64,000 nucleotides of DNA, taken from the NCBI GenBank assembly GCA_932294295.1, contig OW028573.1, forward strand, positions 70,719,829 to 70,783,828. Direction: 5' to 3'. Below, in pieces: positions 1 to 13,600 of this stretch (its first letter is position 1; each line of letters starts with the position of its first letter). The position numbers and the translations under genes are program-made. The notes beneath the pieces were generated by a model that did no database searches, was not told where the DNA came from, and saw only the letters and a list, made by a program, of their open reading frames with translations. The DNA is from Alitta virens. Its lineage: Eukaryota; Annelida; Polychaeta; Phyllodocida; Nereididae.

Positions 1-1683
1 CTATCTTTTTTCAGAAAGAATTTTTCCGCGAAAGACCAACTCAAGCAACTACTAACATCAAAACACTGACGTGAGCCTGTCCTGTTGCCAAGCACCATCT
101 TATTTCCAACACCATTGTGTATCGAGTTCCATTATTTTTTATCAAATACAAGCAATGTACCTCAGTAGCCTGGCATACAACATTCAAAGATGCCCAATTA
201 TTTGAACTCGTTTGAACTCCAGACACACTTCAATTGATCTCACCGATGAGGTTCACCAAGGCTTCATCCTAGCACAGATAATGCGCGTATACGTATCGAC
301 CGAAGAGAGGTCTGGAAGGCTGCCATGCTGCTTGCCAAAAGTGTCCAAATCTGGACAGAAATAAGAAAGAAAGTTACGATTATCTTCAGCTTAGCTCACA
401 AGCGCAGCACATCTCATATTTCTTTGCCGCGAAACATTTCATGAATAAGAAGAGTCCAATTCCATTTCCTAGTCACAAAGTGCCATCGATGTCTTGCGTT
501 TTGCATTTACGCATAGAATGATGATGTTAGTAAAACGCTTTTTAAATTTGTTGATAATGCATGAAACTACAAGACCTGTAACAAATGGATTTTAAAACAA
601 TCACAAATGTCTGACAGCAAATATAAAACAGATGTTTTATGGTAATTGTATTTCGCTCTAAAACCCAGCGTCCATTTGGTCGTGCTAGTGTTTTTTTCCT
701 CAAGAGCAAAATTGTATGGAAGGACATGCACACACAGCGAATTTCAACTTCAAACAATCAAACACTATTTATTATTGAACAGAGTCAATAGAACACTCCA
801 GTAGACATTTCTCACAAGCCAACTTGCCTCGCTGAATTTCCAATACTAATGCCATTGTTTCTTTGGCAAATACAGCAAAATCAGCCTGCAGTCGCGAGCT
901 TCTCAAGTCATTGTTTGTGTTTGTGTTCTTTTGAAACAAGTCTTCTTACACGAAAATGACATTTTATACGATATGGTTCCATTGACATTCAGGAACAACA
1001 GCCAAACACAAAAAGTGCACCAATCAATTTCTGTGGGAGCGCAGACACCTGTAGCAAAAGTGAGGAAACTTTGAGCACAGTTAATAAGAGATGATATAAC
1101 GACTAACTGACACCGAGGACTAGCAGCTAATGGACAAGACGATGAAAAAAACACAGTACAAAAAAGTTACGGCAACATATAAAAGTCACCACGGCACAAG
1201 TTCAAAACTTATGAGATGTATCTGAAAACTTATATGAAGGATCTAAGTCAGATATTATTAGACCATAAACTGATAGCTCTGCACCGACAAATTATGTCAT
1301 ATGTTTTTATTAAACAGCTTCAGTTTCACATCTAACGATGGCTTATTTTTATGGTTCAATGTGTCTTCACACTGCAGCACTCAGGCAATACAAAATTCAA
1401 TGTTGGCGATCCACCAGGACCGCGTTTACTTCAGAAGTACAATACAAACGAACAAAAAAAACATCATGCTATGATCATCAAATCTGAGGCTTTAATCCCA
1501 GATAAAACAAAAAGACCATATCATGCAACTTTAGAAAACTCCGCATTTTAGCTAGCTTTCAAAGCTACTGAATCGATACTGATTTGTAAAGGGTCCTCGT
1601 AAAAAAGTTCACTGTTCACAAACATACATTCTTTGTGTAAAATTCGTAAATCCATCAATAATGTATCAAAAAGGGAATTTGAA
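1..1683. other. Downstream flank of NAGLU, no gene seen
   Basis: AT-rich sequence with only short open frames that have no recognisable protein character. The part nearest 1683 should be the 3' UTR of the minus-strand NAGLU gene. An AATAAA hexamer on the minus strand at 1306-1311, about 375 nt past the stop codon, is a candidate polyadenylation signal; others occur further out, so the transcript end is not fixed. Confidence 0.5.
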
Positions 1684-4600
1684 TCAGCCCAATTCACATC
1701 AGCCCAGTGTCCTCTCATCACTAAGAATAATCTCATAACTGAAGTTCATTTTGGAGCGTCGCTGGTTCTTCAAGGTATTTCGCTGCGCCATGTGTTTGAA
1801 GTCATTCTTCCACCGCCACATTCTAGGCCGAAGCGACTTATGTATCCTTTTGGCTTCAAGAATTTGATCTCCTACAAGAAATAAATTCAAATGGTACACA
1901 TTAAATTCTACAAGTCCCCAAAGAGAATTTAATTACAGAGTTTCGTGTGATTTAGAGAGACAGTTTAAAGAAACAAATTAATCACCAGATAACAAAGTCG
2001 ACAACTAATTACTTGGAAGTTACTATCAGAAAATGCTACTAATTGCTTTTTTGTCTTAGAGTTTCACTAATAACTGCAAAACTGACAAGAATAAACTAGC
2101 TGCAATTTCACAATGAGCCCTTGAGACATGACACGAATAAAACATGTAAAATAAGGCCTTGAAAAAAAAAAATCACGTTTCTTATAAACTAAGTCCATAT
2201 AAAATATTGCCATGCTCACCTATTGGTGTAGTGGGAAACTTTTCCTTGCTGAAAGTGAACGGCTCTTCAACTTGCGCAAAGACATCTTTGTCAAATTGAT
2301 TTTTGCGAAATGGCTCACCCTGCAAACACAGCACACTGGGATAATAAATACAAAATCTTTAATCTCGACACTACAGGGAGATCTATATCAAGAAGGCGCA
2401 TTGTTTTACACCCAAAAATATTGCGAGATTATTAGCTCAATGCAACAATCCTCGGTAACTTTCAAGAAAACAATTTCCATTTTAATGGGATTTGTATTTA
2501 GCCTCCTTTACAGGGACTGGAGCTTGGCTGAGGTGAGTAGAAATAAGCTTGTAGCGCTTACCGAATTGAAGGAGTGAGTCAAGCGCTGAACAAACAGCTC
2601 CCATCGCGGCAAGTAATACCTGGGATAAAAACATCTCACCTTTAACTCATAAATAATACAAAGGCACATGGGAGTACCAGCTCATTTACTCTCCCAATGC
2701 AATTCTTAAGATAAGCCATGCTTGGGTACAAGCCCACAGGGTGCGCTTAATTCCAGCAATGTTCACACGCCACCTGGTGTTCTTTGTCTGCCAACAGGAT
2801 GGCATAAAGCATATTAATACATCATACAGAATTCTGAGCATGTAACAGGCAACTTAATAAAGAAAAATAAATAGATATTCCAGAATAAATGTTCATATCT
2901 ACCTTTTAACCAGACCAGACCACTGTTTATTGGCATAATCCAGAATCTAAAAGTCAAGTAAATTATATTAATTGCAATACAATTAAGTAATAACTGCCTC
3001 AGTTTCATTAAGAGATAAGAAATATTGCCAAATAACCATAATTCAAAAGCATCTTACAAAACTAGAGGTAAAAGTACATTGCAACTATTTCAAGTTTGTT
3101 TTTCCTTCTATGCAATTCCTACAGATCAATCATATGAAATTTAAGAATGCAGAAAAAAAACTAAATCTAAGTCGCCAACATACATTTCCAGTCGGTCCCC
3201 AAAGGGTGATTTGATTCTTGGCATTGTATTCGAAGAGGTCCTTTTCGGCCGGGGTGACACCGAGGGCCCTGGCTGACTCCACCCACCGTCCTAGCAGGAA
3301 GTGTTCGTCTGTGGCCAATAGGGCTTCTAAGTCCTCCAGCACTCCTATGAGGTCCTTGCTCCTCATTCTGCAAAAACAAATCCATAATACAGCCAGCTTT
3401 AACACACAAGGGAGTCTAACTTTCAAATTAATTCGGGAGAGACTGCACTTCTCTCCCTCAAGGACTGTAGTTATAAATGACATAGCCACACCAAAAACAG
3501 CTCTAAAAGGCTATACAAGAACAGATACATCAAATTGTTTTGATTTCGCCCCATAAGACAGTGACAAGATACATACAAAACTACTATCGGGCAAGAAATC
3601 GAATTTTCTGAACATCGCAAACAAACTGAAATGGATTGCAGATCATAGATTGATTCAAATGCAGCCTAACTGCAGCATAACTCTAAGTTAGACGAAGACT
3701 CTTCATTAGGATATAGCCTTAACTGAGGTGCCATGAAGGCAAATTCTACAGAAATTCTATACGACTTACACGAAAGTCTGGTTGTTCTTGGAATGGTAGG
3801 CAGACATCATTAGATTGTAGAAAAGCACAGCTGAGACCTGAAGGCTCTGTCGCGTCACGTCCACCAGATCATACCTAAAGACATCAAGCAGAGGAGAAGA
3901 GATATAGAGAAAAATGATGGCTGCTATATGTCACACAATGTCACAGTTCATCTTAATTATTGAGCAATGTCATTAATCTGTGGAGAACTCAAATCCTACG
4001 TTCACTACGCTATCCTGTCTCGATAGCTTACTGAATTAATTCGCATAATGATTAATGAATTTCATGCGATTTAATTCTACACTGGGCCATTCCTCCATAA
4101 GTTACAATGGGATTCTACCCCAAATCTATATACTTTTGGTCCCAACTGTATAGTACATGTTGAATTACTACTCACTATGGAATTGCTGCAGAATATAAGA
4201 TTCAACATGATTAGAATATTCCAAATCAGCAACTAAGCTATTAATAAATGAAGCCTATATGAATTTCCAGCACAAGTTTGGGTGTAGCACATAGTCATTT
4301 ACTCTGTTCTTGTACCAATGGGTGTGACAAACACATACTGGTTGCGATAAACAAACCTCACCTGAACAAATCATTGTCTAGTTGGTCAGCAGCCAAAATG
4401 AACTGGTCCCAGGCTTCAAACATCGTGTCCGTGTCATACCAGATCTGTGTAATTGGAGTCATTGTTGAAAAATCATTACGAACCAATCCTTTGAAAATTG
4501 ACAAATCCAATCAATTCTTTTGTATGAAATGTGCTTAAGCAACTACAGGGCATGGAAAACTTAAGATACAGAAAGCTTTAAGACATAACTAGCTACAGCT

Positions 4601-7600
4601 AGGTGCAAAAACAAAATATCCTACAACTACAGTTAGGTCCAAAAGTTTACATACACCTCAGCACAATATTACATCTTGCTTAAACGTGTGTAAACTTCAG
4701 GGCCCAAACTTACTGCATCTGCACACTAGCATAACACAACATACCTATTACACTGCCCTTGAAAATTTAAGATCAATCAAGTATGTAAATATATGTGTAG
4801 CCTAATAATTCTTCCACTGGCGGATCCAGCCCTGACTCTACAGAAGGGGGGGGGGCAAAAGCATTTAACTGTCCCTGTTAGTCATTGTATAGGCCTGTGA
4901 TAGACATTATCGCTGGGGGGGGGGCATGACCCAGGTGACCCCCCCCCCCTTGGATCCGCCAGTGAAGTCGTCTACTCTAATATTGCTGAGAAGTCCAAGT
5001 GGTCTTATATTTTCGGGGGCTGGTGTATGCTGTTGCAAAATGACCAAGCAAAAATGGAAAGCCAGATATAGATAGATAAATAGATAGAAATGGGAAGTGC
5101 AGCCCTCTAAGGCAAGTTCTTGCAGCTATCGAGGGTTGATTGATGAGGTGAGAGAGAAGAGGTATATTGTGAAAGCACCAGAACCACAGTGCATGGAACA
5201 CCACCTTTAATGCAGACCTTTTTTTGATGCAGACCTCCGATCATGCAACTACACGATGGCATTATTTTCTCAGCCTACACCCCAACAATTTAAAAGTAAT
5301 TACCAAACAGTAATTAACCCAATGTTTGTTTCAAACGTGTTACCCATCCCATATGTGATCATCATGACATTAGATTGCTTTAGAAAAGCAGGAATTATAA
5401 TAGAAATCGTGGAGAAATGTCAATCAGTTTGAAAGTTGGGGTTAGCTTAGGGCTAATTATCAAAAGATTTCTGTCTATCTTGTCTATCTTTTCACGAAGT
5501 TAATAAAATGAAATAAAACAAAATTTTGCATTCTTAAGTCACTATATGACCTTTAGATTTCGAACTCTTTGCCTTTAGTTTATCGTGGAAAATCTCTTTT
5601 GAAAATGTTAGCCAAAGAAGCTAAATTTCTCGACATTTTGATTCACGTTTCAGACATTTTCTAATAACTAACTAACTTCAGGATTTTTTATTTATTTTTT
5701 TGCTGCGTTTAGCATGTATGACCTCCATAGCCATCTTTAACTAACAATTCAGTCACGTGTATTAGTAAGCCTGGGTCAAAGTCATGTACAGTTAGTTTAA
5801 TTAAAAACGGCCTGTGAAATTAAATATTTATGATATCTTAGATAAATTTAAAAATAGAAGCAGCTGGCTTTGGCCAGTTATAGCTACAGCCAGGAATGGG
5901 TTGCTACAGCTGACTAGAGTCGACCGTATTTTATCATGGAGCCACCAGAACTGGTGGCTCCATGATTTTATGAAACAAACTGTATGGCATTAGTCATAAT
6001 GACCTTTTGTCAAAAGCATTACATGCAGTGAATAAGCAATGATAAGGTTGGCTGTCTTGTTAGTCAAAAATGGCTGTATGCAGTCATATTCCCTGAGATA
6101 TTATTTTAAAAAATGACTGATCAGTGATTTGAGGTGCTTTGTATTCGGTATCTATGCTGGGGCAAGTACAATGTACAAAATACCCACCCATGGGCGAAAT
6201 TTGTTACAAGGTGTGGACTCAAAGCCTTTTAATCTCATCATTACGTCTGTCCCAGGCAACTGGTCATACATGTATAAGCTGAATTGGCTACAGACCAGTA
6301 GCTTTGAGACTTAGATATATTGAAGTTAATTGAAATGAAAATTAATTAATTAATGGCGATGTTCCATTGCACAGAACAAAAATACTAAAAGTGTGATAGC
6401 TTCTAAAGGAGTGACACTCGCCTTAATCTAAAGCTCTAGACTTTAAGACAGGACCAATGCTGGACTAAGCAAGATGCTGAGTAATTACATCAGTCGTGGG
6501 ATGCATGGAGGGACGATGGGTGATGAGGTTTCGGCCATGCCCCTCGTGGTCCTTTCTGCTTGTGCTTGTGTTGTTATAAACAGATGCCTGGCAAAACAAA
6601 TTAAATCAAAATATTATAGTTGATTTTTTAGGTTAGAATTTTCTGCTGCAGGCTTTGCCTCAAATATTGAGAAAAACATACAGCTTTTGAAAGCCATGAT
6701 CGAGACGTTCAATTAGAGGTGCCTTTTACTGGGTGTCTATGCAGGGTCAGGTAGAAGACACCACCCATAGGGTGAATGTATACCGTAGTGTAGAGTCCTG
6801 TGGACGCCTAGCCTTGCAATCTCTGTTTTTAATGATACGTAAACAAGGCTATTTGCAACCACCCAGTGTCGTAGCGACGGGGGAAGAGGGGGGGGGGGGG
6901 TTGGGACACCCCCTGTCACCATGATGTAGGTACCTAAATTTGGAATTAAAATTAGACCTATACCAACAGATATAATAAAATCCCTTCCACCAAGACAAAC
7001 ATACGCTGCCCTTATTTCACCACCACTGCCCACCAGACAAACCTAGCTATGCAAGTTGAAAAACAAAAAGAGTGCCTTCTGTCAGCAGCTGGTCTTAATG
7101 TCAAATCACACCAAAAATAGGTAAATTATTACATCAGGCTGGCAGTTAGTGGCAGGTCTTAGGGCGATGAGATTGTGACCTTGGCCATGACCTTCCGTGC
7201 TGTTGTAGATGGTCGACTGTCAATGAGACAATTTGTTAAATATACCTACGGCATTGAATAATAAGTTGCATAATAAAAAGCAAACAAAGTTCTATAAAGC
7301 GTTCCATAATCTGAACTTCTGAAGATCTTGGCTTCACGTCCAACATGAGAGACTTTTGGACCATAAAGTTTACATACACTTCAATAGAATACAGTTGACA
7401 TCATATCCATTCGTAAATATTATAAATAATCCCAATTCTTACAATTTTCCTTTAAAAAATGTTCTTTCAAACTTTCGTCACTAATTATATGAATATAGTA
7501 TTCACAATTTAATTGCTTAAGTGTAAATAAACTTTTGGTACATGCCTTTGTACTCGGTGTCTATGCTGAGGCATGTAACACCCATCCAATGAAGGTAAAT

Positions 7601-10600
7601 ATTTTACATTGTATGGAGACAGTGGACCCCAAGCATTATCATCTCATTATTACGTCTGCTCTAGCGAAATGGACACATGAGCTGATTAAGCTTTTATGAA
7701 AGACCATACAGAAGGAAGTACACTAAGTTTGGCATAATTTAAACCCTCAACCAACCGTCTTCTACACAATAAATCAATGTTATCTCATCATTACGTCTGC
7801 CGTGGATAGGCGATAATATGGGCTAAGAACGATGCAGAGTAGACACATTGAAACAATACAAATACATCCTAATCACTTCAATGTCAGTAGTAGGTCACAT
7901 GGTCAGCCACCCCTTTGCAGGACATATATTTAAATAATCATCCATAGTGAGTATAACTGGAATTCATAAATTACAATGGTATGCTACAAAATAATAAAGA
8001 TAATTTTCAGAGTCGTACAGACTGATACAGTCTATGATACATCAAACAGCTGAAGATTTAATCTATACCACTACAAAAAAAAGTATTGTATTAACAATAA
8101 ATACGATAACCATACAATGATAAAAAGATGATAGAAGGAATGACTCACCCCTAGAAGGTGCCAAGCCTTATCTACATGTCCATTACTTTGGCCATATCTC
8201 CTTGTGGCATACTGTGACAGCCTAAAAACAAGAAATCACAATATAGCGCTCATTTGTACCGTTGGTTATCACATTTGGCAAAGGTGTTGGCAGCCAATTC
8301 ATCAAATACAGACATATATACTCTGAGGTTAATCTATTACAAAATTACAAAATGTATCAGCTGTATGTCGCAATGTTTCGTGGTTTTTTTGTGCTATTAA
8401 ACGTGCAATAATATACAGTGGAGTCCTGCATTATGATCGCTCCTAACTCTAACTATTAGGACCACCCCACTATTATCACCACCTAACTATTAAGACCACC
8501 CCACTATTATCACCACCTAACCACTATTATCACCACCTAACTATTAAGACCACCCCACTATTATCACCACCTAACTATTAAGACCACCCCACTATTATCA
8601 CCACCTAACTATTAAGACCACCCCACTATTATCACCAACTAACTATTAAGACCACCCCACTATTATCACCACCTAACTATTAAGACCACCCCACTATTAT
8701 CACCACCTAACTATTAAGACCACCCCACTATTATCACCACCTAACTATTAAGACCACCCCACTATTATCACCACCTAACTATTAAGACCACCCCACTATT
8801 ATCACCACCTAACTATTAAGACCACCCCACTATTATCACCACCTAACTATTAAGACCACCCCACTATTATCACCACCTAACTATTAAGACCACCCCACTA
8901 TTATCACCACCTAACTATTAAGACCACCCCACTATTATCACCACCTAACTATTAAGACCACCCCACTATTATCACCACCTAACTATTAAGACCACCCCAC
9001 TATTATCACCACCTAACTATTAAGACCACCCCACTATTATCACCACCTAACTATTAAGACCACCCCACTATTATCACCACCTAACTATTAAGACCACCCC
9101 ACTATTATCACCACCTTACTATTATGGTATTGAATGTAACGAGTTAAACTGGTTTAAATCATATTTGGTAAACAGAAGTCAGATTGTAAAATGCGATGGA
9201 ATTGTTTCAGAAAAGAGAAATGTATCAGTTGGTGTTCCACAAGGTTCTGTTCTTGGGCCACTGTTATTTGTTATATTTATAAATGACATTAGTCAATATG
9301 TTTACATAGGAATTGTTAATTTATTTGCTGATGACACTTTAATTTATTGTACTGGCAATGATATTTTAGAGACAAATGTAAAACTGCAAAATTGTGTGGA
9401 TGAAGTTTCAAAATGGTGTAAAGGAAATAATATTGTTGTAAATGGAGAAGAGTGCTGTTCTATGATAATTAGTCCGAGAAGAAATGAGAATGGTTTGCTT
9501 CATATTTTAGTTGATGATAGTGATATTACACATGTTAAATCAATGAAATACTTAGGTTTGGAAATAGATGACACTATAACATGGAACAATTATGTAAACC
9601 AGTTATGTAAGATTCTGTATCTTAAAACCTCCAAATTAGCTAAATTAAGTAAGACACTTTCAAAAGAAATTTTAATCAAAATTTATAATTCAGCAATACA
9701 ACCTAATATAGATTATGTCATTTCAGTTTGGGGTTGTACTAGTCAAACAAATATCAATTAAATACAAGAATGCAAAATTATTATGCTAGGATAATAGAAA
9801 ATAATTTTGATTATGTACAGCATAGAGGTATTATCTTAGTTAGAAATTTAGGATGGATGAATGTACGACAACGATTTTTCTATTTCCAAACCTTACTTAT
9901 ATTTAAATGTATTCATGGACTGGCTCCTCAATATTTAACAAATAATATAGTTTTAGATATTGAAGTTAAAGATTAAAGAACAAGACAACATGATATGAAT
10001 TTATACTTGCCAATTCCTGAAAGTGAATTTCACAAGAAAATGTTTTTCTATAGAGGAGCCAGAACCTGGAATAATTTACCAAGTAACTTAAAAGAATGTT
10101 ATACGTTAAATAGCTTTAAAGTACAGCTAAAAAATTATATCAAGAATGCAGCCCATGAGTGGATGATAGTGTTGGTGCTATAATTTGGTTATTGTGTATT
10201 TTATTGTTAGTGTATTTATTGTTAATGGTTTTTAATTGTTATCGATATCTATGGATTTTATTATTTTTTACTGCTGTAAAGGGCCCGGGTGTAAAACAGC
10301 TTCAGCTGAACTGGCTACCCTTTTAAAATATATTTGAAAAAAAATATATAAAAAAATTAAGACCACCCCACTATTATCACCAACTAGGCCTAACTATACA
10401 TTTGGACCACTCCCCTATCAAGACCAGCTCACTATTAAGACCAGGATAAATTATTCTTGGTCTTAATTTTAAGATTCTAAAGTATTTTTACAGTTCAATT
10501 TAAAAAAAAAAAAAACGTTCATGGCAAATAAATTATCATTAAGTTACAAATATCCATTACAATAGAAAGAAAACAAAGATTTATGGCAACCAAACAAAGT

Positions 10601-13600
10601 TATGCACAGCTCAATTGGACGTTTATCACCAAACCCATCAATCTGTTACCAGATGTAATGGAGGATACCCAGAAGACCTCTCATTTCCTTACAAGTGCCC
10701 TTTGACCTTCACATGACCTCTGCTATAAATACTCACCAGGGGGCCAGGGAGCGTGGGCCTGACCACGTGTTCTCCATCATGAACTCGTAGATGACCTCGT
10801 TCTGATTGATGCCCTCTGGAGTCAGGCCAATTCCCACCATGGTGGAGTTGGGCAAGGTCCTAGCCAGCGAAGGGCCCTAAAAGTGACACCACAGAGGTCA
10901 ATCATGGAAGACCAACGACAAAAAAGACAGACAGACAGACAGCTAGACAGACAGACAGATAGATAGATAGATAGATGACAGGCCACTATGATATCATGCA
11001 ACCAAGCTTAAAGCAGCAATTTAGTTACGAATGGGATTACGTAATACAGTCAGGCGATTTCTTATTATACACGAAATTGTGAATAAATCATCCAAGTGAG
11101 GGGGGGGGGGGGGATTGCTAAAATCTTTGGTAGAAATAAAAGGAAAAATGGTTAGAATTAGTAGTGGAAGATGTGGAAATGGAAATGAAGGAAATGTTAG
11201 GGCTTGACTGTACAAGAAGTAATGGGATGAGATGAGAATGGGATGAGATGAGAATGGGATGAGATGAGAATGGGATGAGATGAGAATGGGAGAGATGGGG
11301 ATGAGATGAGACGACACAAAAGGAGGTCATACATGGACAAGTGTGCCACGTGCGTTTTGGATAAACGCATGCAAAACGCATGCAAAACGCATGGTTTTCA
11401 CCTCATTATAATTAGGCTAAAACCATGCGTTTTCCATGCGTTTATCCTTCTCATGGAAAACGCACGTGGCACATATGGCCATGTATGAGGATGGATTTTG
11501 TAAGGTGCAATTGGTTACGGTTACTAGAGATAAGGTGGGATTAGATAACATGAGACAATGTGAGATGAGATGAGATCAGATATGGAGAGATGAAATGAGA
11601 TGGGGTGAGTTGAGATGAGATAAAATGAGATTAGCTGAGGACTTTCATCATGAAAGTTTCATGCACTGAGGCTCCTTGAGACAAGAAGAGTTGATACGAG
11701 ATAAGATGAAAAGAGAAGATGATCTTTCTGGTCACTGAGACAGGTTGAATAGAAATGAACTCAAAGTTATTGCATCAATAAAATAACAGAATGATGTCAT
11801 AATGAGAGAGATGGAGGATGAGATCAGACAAGATAAAATAAGCTAAGATGGAGCGGGTTTCATAAGATGCAATGCGTTAAGGTTACTTGAGATAATGTGA
11901 AGAGATGAGATGAGAGTGTTCCTGTTTGATGAGATGGGATAAGTTCAACTCAGTCACCCACAAAGGTTATCAGACAGTAAAGTGGTGGTCAGAGATGAGA
12001 TGAGTTGAGATGGGATGAGATGGGATGAGATGGAAGCAGGGACAATAAAAAGGGAGGAAAGGTTTGGGTACATGAGGATAGATGGAAAATGAAAACTCAA
12101 AGGAAATAGCAATTGCACTAAAGAATATGGAATTCAGGCAGAAGGATGAAAAATTGCAGCTGGACCTTAAAGTTTAACCTTCAGCAGAATACAGTTCAAT
12201 TCCCATCCTTTACCTTCCATTGAAAATTCTAACCGTTTTCCTTGTTTTAGATTCATCAAGAAGTATAAGCAATATTTTTATATCACTTGAAAATTGTATT
12301 TACAATTTCTTTAATGATATCTTGCTCTGAAAGTATGCATACTCTTTTGAGTCCGACTGTATATGATCTATAGATACAAATGATGGACTTCAATTATAAC
12401 CCAAGTTTTATCAGCTTTACCTAGTATGTTGTATTTAGATTTCTATGTATAAAATTCCACATTATTCTTAAAAATTAACTTTGTAGTGGGAGTCATCTTA
12501 ATTGGCAGTAAGAACTCCAAGGAAGCTAATTATAAGATCAGCTCTGGAAACGAAGAAATATTGGCTTGTATGGAAGAAAGTGGAGCCTTTAGAGCATTCA
12601 TAATTAATGGAAAGACAATAAAAAGTTCATATTTGGTTTCAATTAGCATTGAAATTGATCGAAAAGGGCATGTAGCTTTTGTCGCCTCATTTTTCTGTCT
12701 GGCCTTGAAAGAAATCTCAAAGGTGACATAATCAAGGACAAAATGTCACTGGCGCTGATCCCGTTCGTCAAACTGAGTCATATCTAATAACCAGCAAATT
12801 GCAGTGATCCATATCTGAACACTACGCTGGCTGGCTCACAGATCACCCTCTCCGGTGTTGATGCAAGATAAGAATATCAAGAACAATGCCAGGCTGACAT
12901 CAGCGGCGTCTGCAGGCCAAATCAGGCATCACAAAAAGGAGGTGTTATCACAAATGAAAACAATTGTAGTATAATGACGCAGACTGTGCTGCCAGCTGAT
13001 GATGTCACACAACTGTTCCACACTGTGCCACTGGGGGAATGGCAAGCATGTTAAATGAATTTATGTACATGCTCTAGTGTTCTTGTATTTTTGGGTGGGG
13101 TGTACATGCTGTGATTTGCACATTATAGAAGTGCCGTGGCCCAGTGTTTAAAGTGCTCAACTTCAAACCACAAGGTTGTAGGTTCTAGCATAGAGGAACT
13201 CTTTGCTCCACTCCACCCAGGTGTAAATGGGTACTTGGCTACAGGCAGAGATGCAGTTGTAGCGTGCTTGACCCAAGAAGCGTTGCATGCACACTGGGTG
13301 TATGCTCAGCTGGGGAGCTGAGAAAGGCTCAAGTATGATCAGCCCTGCAAAGGGTTTAATTGTGAAGTCGGCAGAGTATGTCCATTACGTAATTGAAGAC
13401 TTCAGCCCCAGACACACTTTTGACACATTTAAGTGAAGCAATGGTTGAATCAGAGCTATAATGAAGGCACCTAGAACATCACCTTGAACAATGTTGAACC
13501 TGCTTCATCAAAGCCACCTCATCATTATGATCCCAAATTTATTTTTACTGAATATGTACATCTACCACTACACATTACGGTGTCTATGCTGAGGCATTAT

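Larger units (their letters stand above)
6129..7850. repeat. Cluster of related intronic repeats around NAGLU exons 16a/16b
   Basis: Copies of a segment resembling CTTTGTACTCGGTGTCTATG start near 6135, 6716 and 7549. A short motif close to ATCTCATCATTACGTCTG occurs near 6231, 7650 and 7783. The first motif is also found near 13570 and, inverted, near 38775 inside a SINE-like element. These copies surround the duplicated exon and may have helped the duplication. Confidence 0.55.

Noticed and set aside
903..1154. 83-codon minus-strand open frame
   Set aside because: No protein character, no splice or family support; downstream of the NAGLU stop.
8441..9121. Regular 34-bp repeat resembling a CRISPR array
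   Set aside because: Units are contiguous with no unique spacers, the two halves are repeats of each other, and the setting is an animal intron.
11021..11385. Minus-strand open frames rich in SSHPHLIPFS
   Set aside because: Translation of the GAGATGAGAT microsatellite; composition only.
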